This document shows, piece after piece, positions 1 to 7,091 of a stretch of DNA of 64,000 nt; the first letter of the stretch is position 1, and every line of letters starts with the position of its first letter. The DNA lies in the NCBI RefSeq assembly GCF_001510895.1, contig NZ_LPWA01000001.1:186001-250000 (forward strand). The letters run 5' to 3'. The notes beneath the pieces were generated by a model. It saw only the letters and a program-made list of their open reading frames with translations. It searched no databases and was not told the origin of the DNA. The position numbers and the translations under genes were made by a program. The stretch is from Mesorhizobium loti. Lineage in GTDB: Bacteria > Pseudomonadota > Alphaproteobacteria > Rhizobiales > Rhizobiaceae.

Positions 1-11
1 TCGATGAGAGC

Positions 12-47
12 GCATCCTCTCCCCGTCACTATACGGGGAGAGGATGC
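12..47. repeat. Intergenic palindrome (15-bp inverted repeat)
   Basis: The arm GCATCCTCTCCCCGT (12-26) is followed by a 6-nt loop CACTAT and its exact reverse complement (33-47). It lies downstream of the SDR gene on the minus strand. No T-run follows on either strand, so it is better described as a rhizobial intergenic palindromic repeat than as a classical terminator, although it could protect a 3' end. Confidence 0.6.
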
Positions 48-98
48 CGGCAGGCAGGTGAGGGGCGGCGCCAACCCCTCGACTTCTTGGATATGATA

Positions 99-860
99 CT
101 ACCCACGTCCGACAAACGGCATCTTCGTCGCCATCACGGTCATGAACAGCACATTGGCGTCGAGCGGCAGGCTCGCCATGTGCAGCACCGCGTCGGCGAC
201 GCGCTGGACGTCCATCACCGCTTCGGCGGCGATCGAGCCGTTGGCCTGCGGCACGCCGACCGTCATTGGCTGCGCCATCTCGGTCAGCGCGTTGCCGATG
301 TCGATCTGGCCGCAGGCGATGTCGTAGGGCCGGCCATCGAGCGCCAGCGTCTTGGTCAGCCCAGTGATGGCGTGCTTGGTGGCCGTATAGGGGACCGAGC
401 CCGGCCGCGGCGCATAGGCCGACACCGAGCCGTTGTTGATGATGCGGCCGCCCATCGGCTTTTGCCGGCGCATGGCGCCGAAGGCGGCGCGAGCGCACAG
501 GAACGAGCCGGTGAGGTTGACGCCCACGACATCGTTCCAGACCTCGACCGGGATCTCGTCGATCGGCGTCGACTTGTAGCCCATGCCGGCATTGTTGAAG
601 AGCAGGTCGACGCGTCCGAACGCCTCCACCACGGTCTCGAACATGTCGTCGACTTCGTCGGCCTTGCTGATGTCGCAGGCAACCGCGAGCGCCTTGGCGC
701 TCGTCTTCCCGGCCTCGGCAATCGCCTCCTCGAGCAGCGCCTTGCGGCGGCCGCAGAACACGGTGTTCCAGCCCGCCTTGAGCAGCGCCGTGGCGACGCT
801 CTTGCCGATGCCGGTGCCGGCGCCGGTAACGATGGCGGTTTTCTCTGTCATGGCTGTCAT
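99..860 (-). CDS. SDR family NAD(P)-dependent oxidoreductase
   Basis: A 253-residue classical short-chain dehydrogenase/reductase, expected to be cytosolic and to use NAD(H) or NADP(H). The cofactor-binding motif TGAGTGIG is at residues 12-19, NNAG at 89-92, and the catalytic Ser145 and Tyr158-xxx-Lys162 (YTATK) are all present, so the enzyme should be active. The length is normal for the family. The start at 860 is preceded by a strong GGGGAGG ribosome-binding site; an alternative ATG lies three codons in. It appears to be transcribed alone: a candidate small RNA with its own terminator lies upstream. The substrate cannot be inferred; SDRs of this type act on many alcohols and ketones. Confidence 0.9.
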   Translation of the reverse strand: MTAMTEKTAIVTGAGTGIGKSVATALLKAGWNTVFCGRRKALLEEAIAEAGKTSAKALAVACDISKADEVDDMFETVVEAFGRVDLLFNNAGMGYKSTPIDEIPVEVWNDVVGVNLTGSFLCARAAFGAMRRQKPMGGRIINNGSVSAYAPRPGSVPYTATKHAITGLTKTLALDGRPYDIACGQIDIGNALTEMAQPMTVGVPQANGSIAAEAVMDVQRVADAVLHMASLPLDANVLFMTVMATKMPFVGRG

Positions 861-940
861 CGTCGTCCCTCCCCGGTTGCTGCTGGAAGAAGACGTGGCA
901 TCGCAAATGATGGAAGGCGTGGCAAGCGGCTATTGCCGAC

Positions 941-1006
941 AAAAAGGGCGGTCATTGGCGACCGCCCTCATCTGAACCGCGCTTGGGAGGAGGAAAAGCC
1001 GGTCCG
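941..1006 (-). ncRNA. Candidate trans-acting sRNA with CCUCCUCCC anti-Shine-Dalgarno loop
   Basis: Read on the minus strand, the first hairpin (about 1005-974) has the stem GGACCG/CGGUUC, extended by two more pairs, and a 15-nt loop that displays CCUCCUCCC (993-985). This is an exact anti-Shine-Dalgarno motif of the kind known from the alphaproteobacterial alpha-r14/NfeR1-type sRNAs. A second hairpin, GGGCGGUC (967-960) with a 6-nt loop and a perfect complement (953-946), is followed by five U residues and makes a Rho-independent terminator. Upstream, a full CtrA box (1034-1049) overlaps the expected -35 position, with ATTCTA (1018-1013) as a possible -10. The RNA would be about 65 nt. Structure and motif are seen directly; family membership is inferred. 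The terminator may also serve the DUF533 gene. Confidence 0.65.
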
Positions 1007-1033
1007 ACTGCTTAGAATGATGCGCTTGCTGGG

Positions 1034-1049
1034 TTAACGGAAGATTAAC
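1034..1049. promoter_or_regulatory. CtrA-binding box (TTAA-N7-TTAAC)
   Basis: TTAACGGAAGATTAAC matches the full CtrA consensus, two TTAA half-sites separated by exactly seven bases. It sits between the DUF533 gene and the SDR gene, about 30 bp upstream of the predicted start of the minus-strand sRNA, which is where CtrA-activated promoters usually carry the box. CtrA is the master cell-cycle regulator of Caulobacter and rhizobia. Confidence 0.6.
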
Positions 1050-1090
1050 GGTCAGCAAGATGCCACAAATGCGTTTACCAACCCGATTCG

Positions 1091-1819
1091 CTACTGCGGA
1101 TTGGGTGCAGTTCCAGCCGGCACTTTTGCCGCTGCGACAGTCGCCTCGACATGATCGACCAGCGCGTCCGGCAGTCCGAGGCGGCCGGCGAGCAGGTCGA
1201 GATAGCCGCGCTCGGTGCGCGTGTCGGGATCGATGGTGAGGCGCGAGGCAGTGTAGAGCTCGAGCTTTTGCGCGTCGGTCTTGGCGCTTGCGACCAGCGC
1301 GTCGAGGTCGAGCGGGCGCTCGAGCTCGGCTATCAGGAATTTTTCCGCTTCCTGGCCGATGCCGGCGAGCTTGAGCTTGTCGGCGATCTTCTGCCGCTCC
1401 TCATCGTCGACATGGCCGTCCGCCTTGGCCGCCGAGATCATCGCCCGCACCAGCATCAGCGTGAATTCGGCCTCGCCCTGCGGCGCGTGCGAGGGATGGA
1501 AAGCGGTGTCGGCCGCGGGTGGCAGCAATTCCGGCTCGCCTGCCGCAGGCTTCTGCGCCGGCTCGGCGCCGTTCTTATAGTTCTGGTAGGCCTTGTAGGC
1601 GAGGCCGCCGATCGCGGCCAGGCCGCCGAGCTTGATGGCGGCGCCCGTCACCTGCCGTCCGGTACCCGTGCCGAGCAGCACGGCGGCGAGCGCGCCGGCG
1701 GCGAGCGGATTGTCCTTCGCCATCTGCACCGCTTGCCCCGCCTTGTCGCGGACGGTCGATCCCGTGCCAGGAATTTGCGAGCCGAGCAGGTCGTCGAGCA
1801 GCTTCTTGGGGTCGAGCAT
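1091..1819 (-). CDS. DUF533 / TerB-like domain protein
   Basis: A 242-residue protein of the DUF533 family (related to YebE), whose C-terminal half is an all-helical TerB-like domain (about residues 110-235, with an acidic stretch around KADGHVDDEE). The N-terminal part begins MLDPKKLLDDLLG and includes a Gly/Ala-rich hydrophobic stretch (about 38-78) that could associate with the membrane; a Pro/Ala linker follows. The biochemical role of the family is unknown; TerB domains are often linked to metal or envelope stress. The ATG at 1819 is preferred over the TTG one codon upstream because GGAGG is well spaced before it. It is monocistronic, and its transcript probably ends at the terminator at 941-967. 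Confidence 0.8.
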   Translation of the reverse strand: MLDPKKLLDDLLGSQIPGTGSTVRDKAGQAVQMAKDNPLAAGALAAVLLGTGTGRQVTGAAIKLGGLAAIGGLAYKAYQNYKNGAEPAQKPAAGEPELLPPAADTAFHPSHAPQGEAEFTLMLVRAMISAAKADGHVDDEERQKIADKLKLAGIGQEAEKFLIAELERPLDLDALVASAKTDAQKLELYTASRLTIDPDTRTERGYLDLLAGRLGLPDALVDHVEATVAAAKVPAGTAPNPQ

Positions 1820-2013
1820 CAATGCCTCCAGAATTGGCCCGGCCGAATGCGCCCGGGCGGGTTTCGGACCGGCAAGACGTAGGCCCCGCGCGTGACATTA
1901 CAATGACGGGCGAATTGTTTTGGCCCGATGCCGGCATGGGAGCGGGAGGCGATGCGTCGAAAGCGCCCATCACTTCGGCTAAGATCGCGGGCAGTTTCCA
2001 AGGAGCAAATTAA

Positions 2014-2055
2014 ATGTCGGATGCAGCCAGCCGCGAGCCGGCGCTCGATCCCTAG
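2014..2055 (+). other. 13-codon leader ORF, or 5' end of the next gene interrupted by TAG
   Basis: An ATG at 2014, preceded by AAGGAG with good spacing, opens a frame reading MSDAASREPALDP that ends at a TAG at 2053. The same frame continues after the stop into the NTF2-like protein. Either codon 14 was originally a sense codon such as GAG and has become amber, or this is a short leader peptide whose stop (TAGGA) overlaps a weak ribosome-binding site for re-initiation at ATG 2068. Confidence 0.55.
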
Positions 2056-2067
2056 GATCTCGAGCGC

Positions 2068-2373
2068 ATGCTGATCGAGCGGCAATGGTCGGGCGATATC
2101 GAGGGGATGCTGGCGCTCTTCGAGCCGGGCGCGGTCGTCGACAGCGGCGCCGGAGAATTGATCCGCGGCCGCGAGGCGATCCGCGCGCTTTTCGAGCAAA
2201 GCTTCGCCACGGGGCGCAAATTCCAGCGTGGCGACCAGCGCCCTGCCCTCGTCAACGGCGATCTGGCGCTCACCTCGACGAAACTGCCCGACGGCAGCAT
2301 TACAAGCGAGGTCGCCCGCCGGCAGGTCGATGGGACCTGGCTCTGGGCGATCGACCGCTATTCGGTGACCTGA
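2068..2373 (+). CDS. NTF2/SnoaL-like domain protein (5' end interrupted)
   Basis: The 101-residue frame begins MLIERQWSGDIEGML and has the typical order of a SnoaL/DUF4440-type alpha+beta cone: an N-terminal helix, the GREAIRALFEQ helix, and strands ending in a WLWAIDRYSV-type motif common in this family. Such folds serve as small enzymes, polyketide cyclases or ligand-binding proteins; no specific reaction can be assigned. The frame is open upstream to ATG 2014, which has the better ribosome-binding site, but an in-frame TAG at 2053 separates the two. If translated from 2068 the protein lacks about 18 N-terminal residues, part of helix 1. It converges with trhO: both stop codons lie in one hairpin (2368-2395). 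Confidence 0.65.
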   Translation: MLIERQWSGDIEGMLALFEPGAVVDSGAGELIRGREAIRALFEQSFATGRKFQRGDQRPALVNGDLALTSTKLPDGSITSEVARRQVDGTWLWAIDRYSVT

Positions 2374-2395
2374 GCTTCCGACAACAAGCTCAGGT
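2368..2395. terminator. Shared hairpin between convergent genes
   Basis: ACCTGAGCTT (2368-2377) pairs perfectly with AAGCTCAGGT (2386-2395) across an 8-nt loop. The stop codon of the NTF2-like gene (2371-2373) and that of trhO (2390-2392) are both inside the stem. There is no T-run, so it may be a 3'-end protecting structure or a weak bidirectional terminator. Confidence 0.45.
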
Positions 2396-3325
2396 TCCGA
2401 TGTGGCGCCTGGCGCCCCGCGCGTGCGCCAGTTCCACCTGGCGATGGCGCTCGGCATAGCGGGCGCGGTCCTCGTCCGTGCGCGCTTCGAAACAGTGCGG
2501 GCACGAAACGCCGATTGCATATTTGGGCGAAAGCCGGTCCTCGACTGTCAGCGGATGCCGGCAGGCGCGGCAGAGTTCCGCGTCGCCTTCGGCCAGCCCA
2601 TGCGACACCGACACCCGCTCGTCGAAGACGAAGCACTCGCCCTGCCACAGGCTCTCTTCGGCCGGCACCTCCTCGAGATATTTCAGGATGCCGCCCTTGA
2701 GATGGAACACATTCTTGAAGCCCAGCGACTTCACATAGGCCGTCGCCTTCTCGCAGCGAATGCCGCCGGTGCAGAACATCGCCACCTTGCGGCCTTCGAG
2801 TTCGCCCTTGTGCTGCTCGACCCAGGCTGGAAATTCGCGGAAGCTGGCGGTTTTCGGATCGACCGCGCCCTTGAAGGTGCCGATCGACACCTCGTAATCG
2901 TTGCGCGTGTCGATGACCAGCGTATCGGCATCCGAGATCAGCGCATTCCAGTCCGCCGGCGCGATATAGGTGCCGGCGCTGGTCGCCGGATCGAGATCGT
3001 CGACGCCCATGGTGACGATCTCGCGCTTCAGCCGTACCTTCATGCGGTGGAATGGCATCTCGGCGGCGCCGCTGTATTTGACCTGCAGGCCGGCGAGCCC
3101 TTCGATTGCCTGCAGATGATCTATCAGCGCGGCGATCGCTTCCTCGCTGCCGGCGACCGTGCCGTTGATGCCCTCATGCGCCAAAAGCAGCGTGCCCTTG
3201 ATGCCGCGCCCGCAACAGAAGGCGGCGAGCGGCACGCGCAGAGCCTCGAGACCGTCGAGCCGCGCGAATTTGTAGAGCGCGGCGACGCGGATGGGCTGAA
3301 TTTCCTTAGGCGTTGTCATAGCCAT
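2390..3325 (-). CDS. trhO: tRNA uridine(34) hydroxylase TrhO (rhodanese-related, YceA family)
   Basis: A 311-residue protein of the YceA/TrhO family. In characterised members it performs oxygen-dependent hydroxylation of uridine 34 in tRNA anticodons, the first step towards cmo5U/mo5U. It has an N-terminal acylphosphatase-like domain ([17 protein letters not shown]), a central rhodanese domain with the active-site loop [12 protein letters not shown], and a C-terminal Cys-rich tail (CRAC ... CPHC) that probably binds zinc. Length and domain order are normal. The start is ambiguous between ATG 3325 and ATG 3319 two codons in; the frame stays open upstream but the extension has no family-like residues. 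It is divergent from eda, with about 155 bp between. Confidence 0.93.
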   Translation of the reverse strand: MAMTTPKEIQPIRVAALYKFARLDGLEALRVPLAAFCCGRGIKGTLLLAHEGINGTVAGSEEAIAALIDHLQAIEGLAGLQVKYSGAAEMPFHRMKVRLKREIVTMGVDDLDPATSAGTYIAPADWNALISDADTLVIDTRNDYEVSIGTFKGAVDPKTASFREFPAWVEQHKGELEGRKVAMFCTGGIRCEKATAYVKSLGFKNVFHLKGGILKYLEEVPAEESLWQGECFVFDERVSVSHGLAEGDAELCRACRHPLTVEDRLSPKYAIGVSCPHCFEARTDEDRARYAERHRQVELAHARGARRHIGT

Positions 3326-3480
3326 GCCACTAGACCGTGCTGGAAGCGGTTTCAAGGCAAAGGAAATTGAGGACCCGCGCTGCGATCCGCTGCGTGACAT
3401 CGCGACACGCCTGCCTTCGTGGACTTGGGATACCCCTTCTGCTAATCGGTTGAAATCGATCGGAACGGAGAGACAAGCCA

Positions 3481-4119
3481 ATGACCAGCAAGACCGAAAA
3501 GCTCCTGTCGCTCCTCAACGGCCAGCCGGTGATTCCGGTGCTCAAGATCGCCAGCGTGGCCGACGCCGTGCCGCTTGCCCGCGCGCTTTCGCGCGGCGGC
3601 CTGCCGGCGATCGAGATCACGCTGCGCACCGCCGACGCGCTGGAAGCGATCCGCCGCGTCGCGGCCGAGGTCGAGGACGCAATCGTCGGCGCCGGCACCA
3701 TTCTCGATGCCAAGCAATTCGACGAGGCGGCAAGCGCCGGCTCGAAATTCATCGTCAGCCCCGGCATCACCAGCCAGCTTCTCGACGCAGCGAAGGACAG
3801 TCCCGTGCCGCTGCTGCCCGGCGCCATCACGCCCGGCGAGATCATGGCCGCGCGCGAAGCCGGCTTGCGCTTCCTGAAATTCTTCCCGGCCGAGCAGTCG
3901 GGCGGCATCGCTTCGCTGAAAGCCTTCGCCTCGCCGCTCGCCGACGTGAAATTCTGCCCGACCGGCGGCATCACGGCCAAGAACGCCGCCGACTATCTCG
4001 GCCTGCCCAACGTCATCTGCGTCGGCGGCTCATGGGTCGCGCCCGACGATCTCATCAAGGCCGGCAGGTGGGATGAGATCGAGGCGCTCGCGCGTGAGGC
4101 GAGCAAGCTCAGGAAGTAA
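3481..4119 (+). CDS. eda: KDPG aldolase (2-dehydro-3-deoxy-phosphogluconate aldolase)
   Basis: A 212-residue class I aldolase that splits 2-keto-3-deoxy-6-phosphogluconate into pyruvate and glyceraldehyde-3-phosphate, the last step of the Entner-Doudoroff pathway, the main sugar route in rhizobia. The Schiff-base lysine is Lys133 in LKFFPAE and the general acid/base is Glu45 in IEITLRT, both at the positions known from the E. coli enzyme. The phosphate-binding motif CPTGGIT is present. The start at 3481 follows GGAGAG. A relic of an AraC-type regulator begins 8 bp after the stop. No edd or zwf gene is nearby. Confidence 0.96.
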   Translation: MTSKTEKLLSLLNGQPVIPVLKIASVADAVPLARALSRGGLPAIEITLRTADALEAIRRVAAEVEDAIVGAGTILDAKQFDEAASAGSKFIVSPGITSQLLDAAKDSPVPLLPGAITPGEIMAAREAGLRFLKFFPAEQSGGIASLKAFASPLADVKFCPTGGITAKNAADYLGLPNVICVGGSWVAPDDLIKAGRWDEIEALAREASKLRK

Positions 4120-4127
4120 TTGATCCT

Positions 4128-4654
4128 ATGCTCACCAAGGCAGCGGACCGTTCTCATCGAAGTAGCCGGCGGCGCCGGATGCTGCGGTTGCTCGACAGGC
4201 CGGACGAGATTCCGGTGCTCGCTCCCATGCTCGAACGGGAGATCGCCTTTCGCCTGCTGCAAGGCCCGCAGAGCGAAAAGCTGCGCCAGCTCGCGCGCGC
4301 CGACGGCCGCCTGTCACAGATCCGCCGCCCAATGGATACGGGCGCATTACAACGAGCATCGACGTGACGGAGTTGGCCGCGCTCGCCCATATGAGCAACG
4401 CCGCGTTCCACCGCCACTTCAAGGCAGCGACAGCCATGAGCCCGATCCAATATCAGAAGCAGGTTCGTCTGCTGGAGGCCCGCCATCTGCTGATCGCGCG
4501 GCCGGGCAACGCCGCGCGTGTCGCCTTCACCGTCGGCTATGAAAGCGCATCCCAGTTCAGCCGGGAATATGCGCGTCAGTTCGGCTTGCCCCCCGCGCGC
4601 GACGCCGCGCGGCTTCTGGCGAGGGGCGAGCCGCCTGCGCTGGAAATTGACTGA
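4128..4654 (+). pseudogene. AraC family regulator remnant (N-terminal domain lost, frameshifted)
   Basis: Only the C-terminal part of an AraC-type activator remains. The segment LLDRPDEIPVLAPMLEREI (from about 4180) belongs to the junction after the sensory domain, WIRAHYNE to the start of the DNA-binding region, and ELAALAHMSNAAFHRHFK plus FTVGYESASQFSREY to the two helix-turn-helix motifs. These pieces lie in three different frames, switching near 4330 and 4357. The roughly 150-residue N-terminal AraC_N domain is absent: eda ends at 4119, leaving no room for it. Unlike the other frameshifted genes in this window, the shifts are not simple one-base losses and they accompany a real deletion, so this is a genuine pseudogene. 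Confidence 0.85.
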
Positions 4655-4703
4655 ACCGCCTGAAACGGAGTGAAAAAGCCGGCCGGCTCTGGCCGACAAC
4701 TAC

Positions 4704-4777
4704 TGGTTCCCGCTCATGGATTCGAACCACGATTCACGCCTTCAAAGGGCGCTGTCCTACCATTAGACGAAGCGGGA
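4704..4777 (-). tRNA. tRNA-Gln (anticodon TTG)
   Basis: A 74-nt cloverleaf on the minus strand with encoded CCA. The acceptor stem TCCCGCT pairs fully with AGCGGGA; the D stem is GTCT/GGAC, the anticodon stem GCGCC/GGCGT with loop CTTTGAA (anticodon TTG, Gln), and the T arm has TTCGAAT. The first pair U1-A72 is the known identity element read by GatCAB, which fits organisms that make Gln-tRNA by transamidation. It lies between the AraC relic and the DUF882 gene. Confidence 0.92.
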
Positions 4778-4809
4778 AACCCGGACCGTCAAATATGCTC
4801 CCATGGATG

Positions 4810-4846
4810 AAAAAGCAAAAGCCGCGCTGTTGTCCAACGCGGCTTT
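4810..4846 (-). terminator. Rho-independent terminator of the DUF882 gene
   Basis: On the minus strand, AAAGCCGCG (4846-4838) pairs with CGCGGCTTT (4826-4818) across an 11-nt loop, followed by a T-rich tail TGCTTTTTC. It is 18 bp downstream of the stop codon of the DUF882 gene. Confidence 0.75.
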
Positions 4847-4864
4847 GCGGTAGCGGCAGGCTCG

Positions 4865-6712
4865 CTATTTCGTCTGGAAGCGGGCGACCGAAAGGAACTT
4901 CACGGCATTACCGGTAAACCGGCTGGCATCCGGCGTCTGGGGGTCCATCTGGAAGCCGGCCGTGTAGACCTCGCTCGGCGGTGTATGCACGATGTTGTAG
5001 GCATAGCGCGGCGCCGTCGTCGGGTCGGAAACGGTGGCGATGTTCTCGCCGCTGCCCAGCGCCCAGCGCGCTGCCTGCGGCGGCGTCGCCACCACCATCG
5101 CCTTCGGCCCGGGCCGCAGGTCGTTGGCGGAAGCTCTGGCCTCCTTGCGCGTCGTCTTCACGCCGCCGCCGATCGCCTGCGCCGGATCGGTGCCCGCCGG
5201 ACGGGCTGCGATAGCTTGACGCGGCGAAGCCGCATCGAGGCCCGACGGATCGTTGAATGCCGAGCGCGGCTGCGGCTCTGTCAGCGAAGCGACCTCATAT
5301 TCGGCCCCGCTCGCGTCGGCAGCGGTGGTTGCGCTGGCCTGTTCGAGCACTGCCTTGATCTCATCCTGCTTGCCCGTGTCGGGCCGCGCCGTCGGCAGCA
5401 CCGAGAAGGCGTCGGTCGCGCTCTTGTCCTGCGCGGCCGTCTCCGCCAGCGCCAGAAGCACGTTCTTGTCCTTGGCGGTGAGCTCGGCCGGCGTCGAGCG
5501 ATCGGGGCGCCAGGTCGGCAACGGGATGTTGTTGACCGCGACCTGCGCGGGGTCGGCCGCGGCCTGTGTCGCGCCGGCGGCATCAGCCATTCCGAACGGC
5601 ACATTGGCCGGAGCATGCGCCGTCGCCACCGCCTGCTCGGTCGTGGCCGAGGCGTCCGCCGTGGCGAACGGCACGTTCTCAGGCGTCTGCTGTCCGACGT
5701 CGGCTTTCGGCCTCGGCGCGAAGGCGGGCAGCGGAACCTCCTTCGGCGGCAGCGCGGCGATAATGGTCTCAGGCGTATCCTGCTGCGGCTGGGAATCGTC
5801 GGCGCTGTCGTCCGCGATCTGCGGGATGTTGGCGCGCTTGGCGTCCTGCGGCGCGACGATCGCGATGCCCGGCCGGTTGCTGCTCTTGGCCGCCACCATC
5901 TGCTTCACAGCCTTTGGCTGGGGCGCGGGTTCGGCGCTCGCGACATCGGCGCTGTCATCGGCCTCGTCGTCGCCGCCGCCAAACCAGGCCGCAAGCAGCC
6001 CGCCGGACCGCTTGGTCGAACCGCCGGCGCTGGCCAACTCGATATTGGGGGTGCCTGCGCCCTTGCGCGCCTTGTAGGCGGCCAAGGCCTGTTCATAGCC
6101 CGGCAGCGGCCGTCCGTCGCTCGGCACATGCAGCGTCTTGCCGTTCGGGAACAGGCTGACCAGTTCCTGGCGGCTGATGCCCGGCCAGTGGCGCACATTG
6201 CCCACATCCATGTGGACGAAAGGAGAACCCGAACTCGGATAGTAGCCGACGCCGCCGCCCTGCATCTTGAGCCCGATATTGCGCAGCTTCTTCAGCGGCA
6301 CGCCGGGAATGTAGAAGTCCATTGCCTTGCCGAGCATGTGCTGGCTTTTCTCGGCGACACCGCGGCTGCGGCTGCGCAGCATCGCATTGGTCGACGGCGA
6401 GCGGTAACCGCAGACCACCTGGATATAGTCGGTCGCTCCGCTTTGCCGATAGGCCTCCCACACCAGATCGAGCAGCCGCGGATCCATCTTGGTCGGCTCG
6501 TTGCGGCGCCAGTCGCGCAGGATGATGTTGATCTTGCGCAGGCCTTCCGGATCGTAGCGGCCATTGCGCTTGTAGACGATCTCGGCCTTTTCGTGCGTAT
6601 GCAGGTGGTAGAGCTTCAGCGAACGGATTTCGGCCTTCGCGCCGGAGACGGCTGCCGAGAGGAACCCGACGGCCAAAATCACAAACGTCAGCCACCTCGG
6701 CCAGACGCTCAT
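4865..6712 (-). CDS. Exported DUF882 (peptidase M15-like, YcbK-type) protein
   Basis: A 615-residue exported protein. Residues 1-27 are a signal peptide ending in AKA. Residues 30-185 form a DUF882 domain of the M15 peptidase clan: the motif CGYRSPSTNAMLR, then His125 and Asp132 in SQHMLGKAMDF, then His167-Met-Asp169 and His175 supply the zinc ligands and catalytic residues, so murein peptidase activity is plausible. The remaining 430 residues are Ala/Pro-rich and low in complexity, with repeated NVPF and LPxxRP-like phrases, and look disordered. The frame is open to a TTG at 6799, but ATG 6712 is chosen because it puts the signal peptide at the N-terminus. Rhizobial homologues are usually annotated only as DUF882 proteins. 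Confidence 0.85.
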   Translation of the reverse strand: MSVWPRWLTFVILAVGFLSAAVSGAKAEIRSLKLYHLHTHEKAEIVYKRNGRYDPEGLRKINIILRDWRRNEPTKMDPRLLDLVWEAYRQSGATDYIQVVCGYRSPSTNAMLRSRSRGVAEKSQHMLGKAMDFYIPGVPLKKLRNIGLKMQGGGVGYYPSSGSPFVHMDVGNVRHWPGISRQELVSLFPNGKTLHVPSDGRPLPGYEQALAAYKARKGAGTPNIELASAGGSTKRSGGLLAAWFGGGDDEADDSADVASAEPAPQPKAVKQMVAAKSSNRPGIAIVAPQDAKRANIPQIADDSADDSQPQQDTPETIIAALPPKEVPLPAFAPRPKADVGQQTPENVPFATADASATTEQAVATAHAPANVPFGMADAAGATQAAADPAQVAVNNIPLPTWRPDRSTPAELTAKDKNVLLALAETAAQDKSATDAFSVLPTARPDTGKQDEIKAVLEQASATTAADASGAEYEVASLTEPQPRSAFNDPSGLDAASPRQAIAARPAGTDPAQAIGGGVKTTRKEARASANDLRPGPKAMVVATPPQAARWALGSGENIATVSDPTTAPRYAYNIVHTPPSEVYTAGFQMDPQTPDASRFTGNAVKFLSVARFQTK

Positions 6713-7091
6713 GTGAAAATGCCGCCCGTTTTTGTGTCGTTCGACTTGGTTCAAATCAAAAGGCCTTGCAGGCTGCCGTTTGTCCCCGGATTTGCCCAAA
6801 CGGATGCGTGGTTCTCACATCCGAATATCGATCCTAATGGTTAATCATCGCTTATTGAAGCCGAAATGCGGTAACACCGTGGCGATATCCCGTCCAAAAT
6901 GATGCACTGCGTTTCGTGGTAAATCACTGGTTTAGATCAGGAATTCGGCTCGATGCCGAACACGATCTGTTACCATTAGCCTTAATGCGTGATCGGCAGC
7001 AACTTAAACCGCTGAAAACCCAGGATTTTCGCGCCAAAAGCGACAATTTGACTCAGATTCTAAACGGCTGGGCAGGGATGCGGCCTGCCTC
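6713..7091. other. Intergenic region with no gene; AT-richer promoter region
   Basis: This 379-bp gap separates the start of the DUF882 gene from the stop of the response regulator, both on the minus strand. It is clearly AT-richer than its surroundings and should hold the DUF882 promoter. TTAA-TCATCGC-TTAT at 6841-6855 resembles a CtrA box with one mismatch, about 130 bp upstream of the DUF882 start. I see no convincing terminator for a third transcript and no credible small gene. Confidence 0.5.

Noticed and set aside
4985..6844. Plus-strand open frame of about 620 codons opposite the DUF882 gene
   Set aside because: Arg/Gly-rich antisense frame without start signals; the DUF882 frame has a signal peptide, catalytic motifs and a terminator.
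6841..6855. CtrA-like box upstream of the DUF882 gene
   Set aside because: TTAA-N7-TTAT has a mismatch in an AT-rich region and could occur by chance; noted only as a weak possibility.
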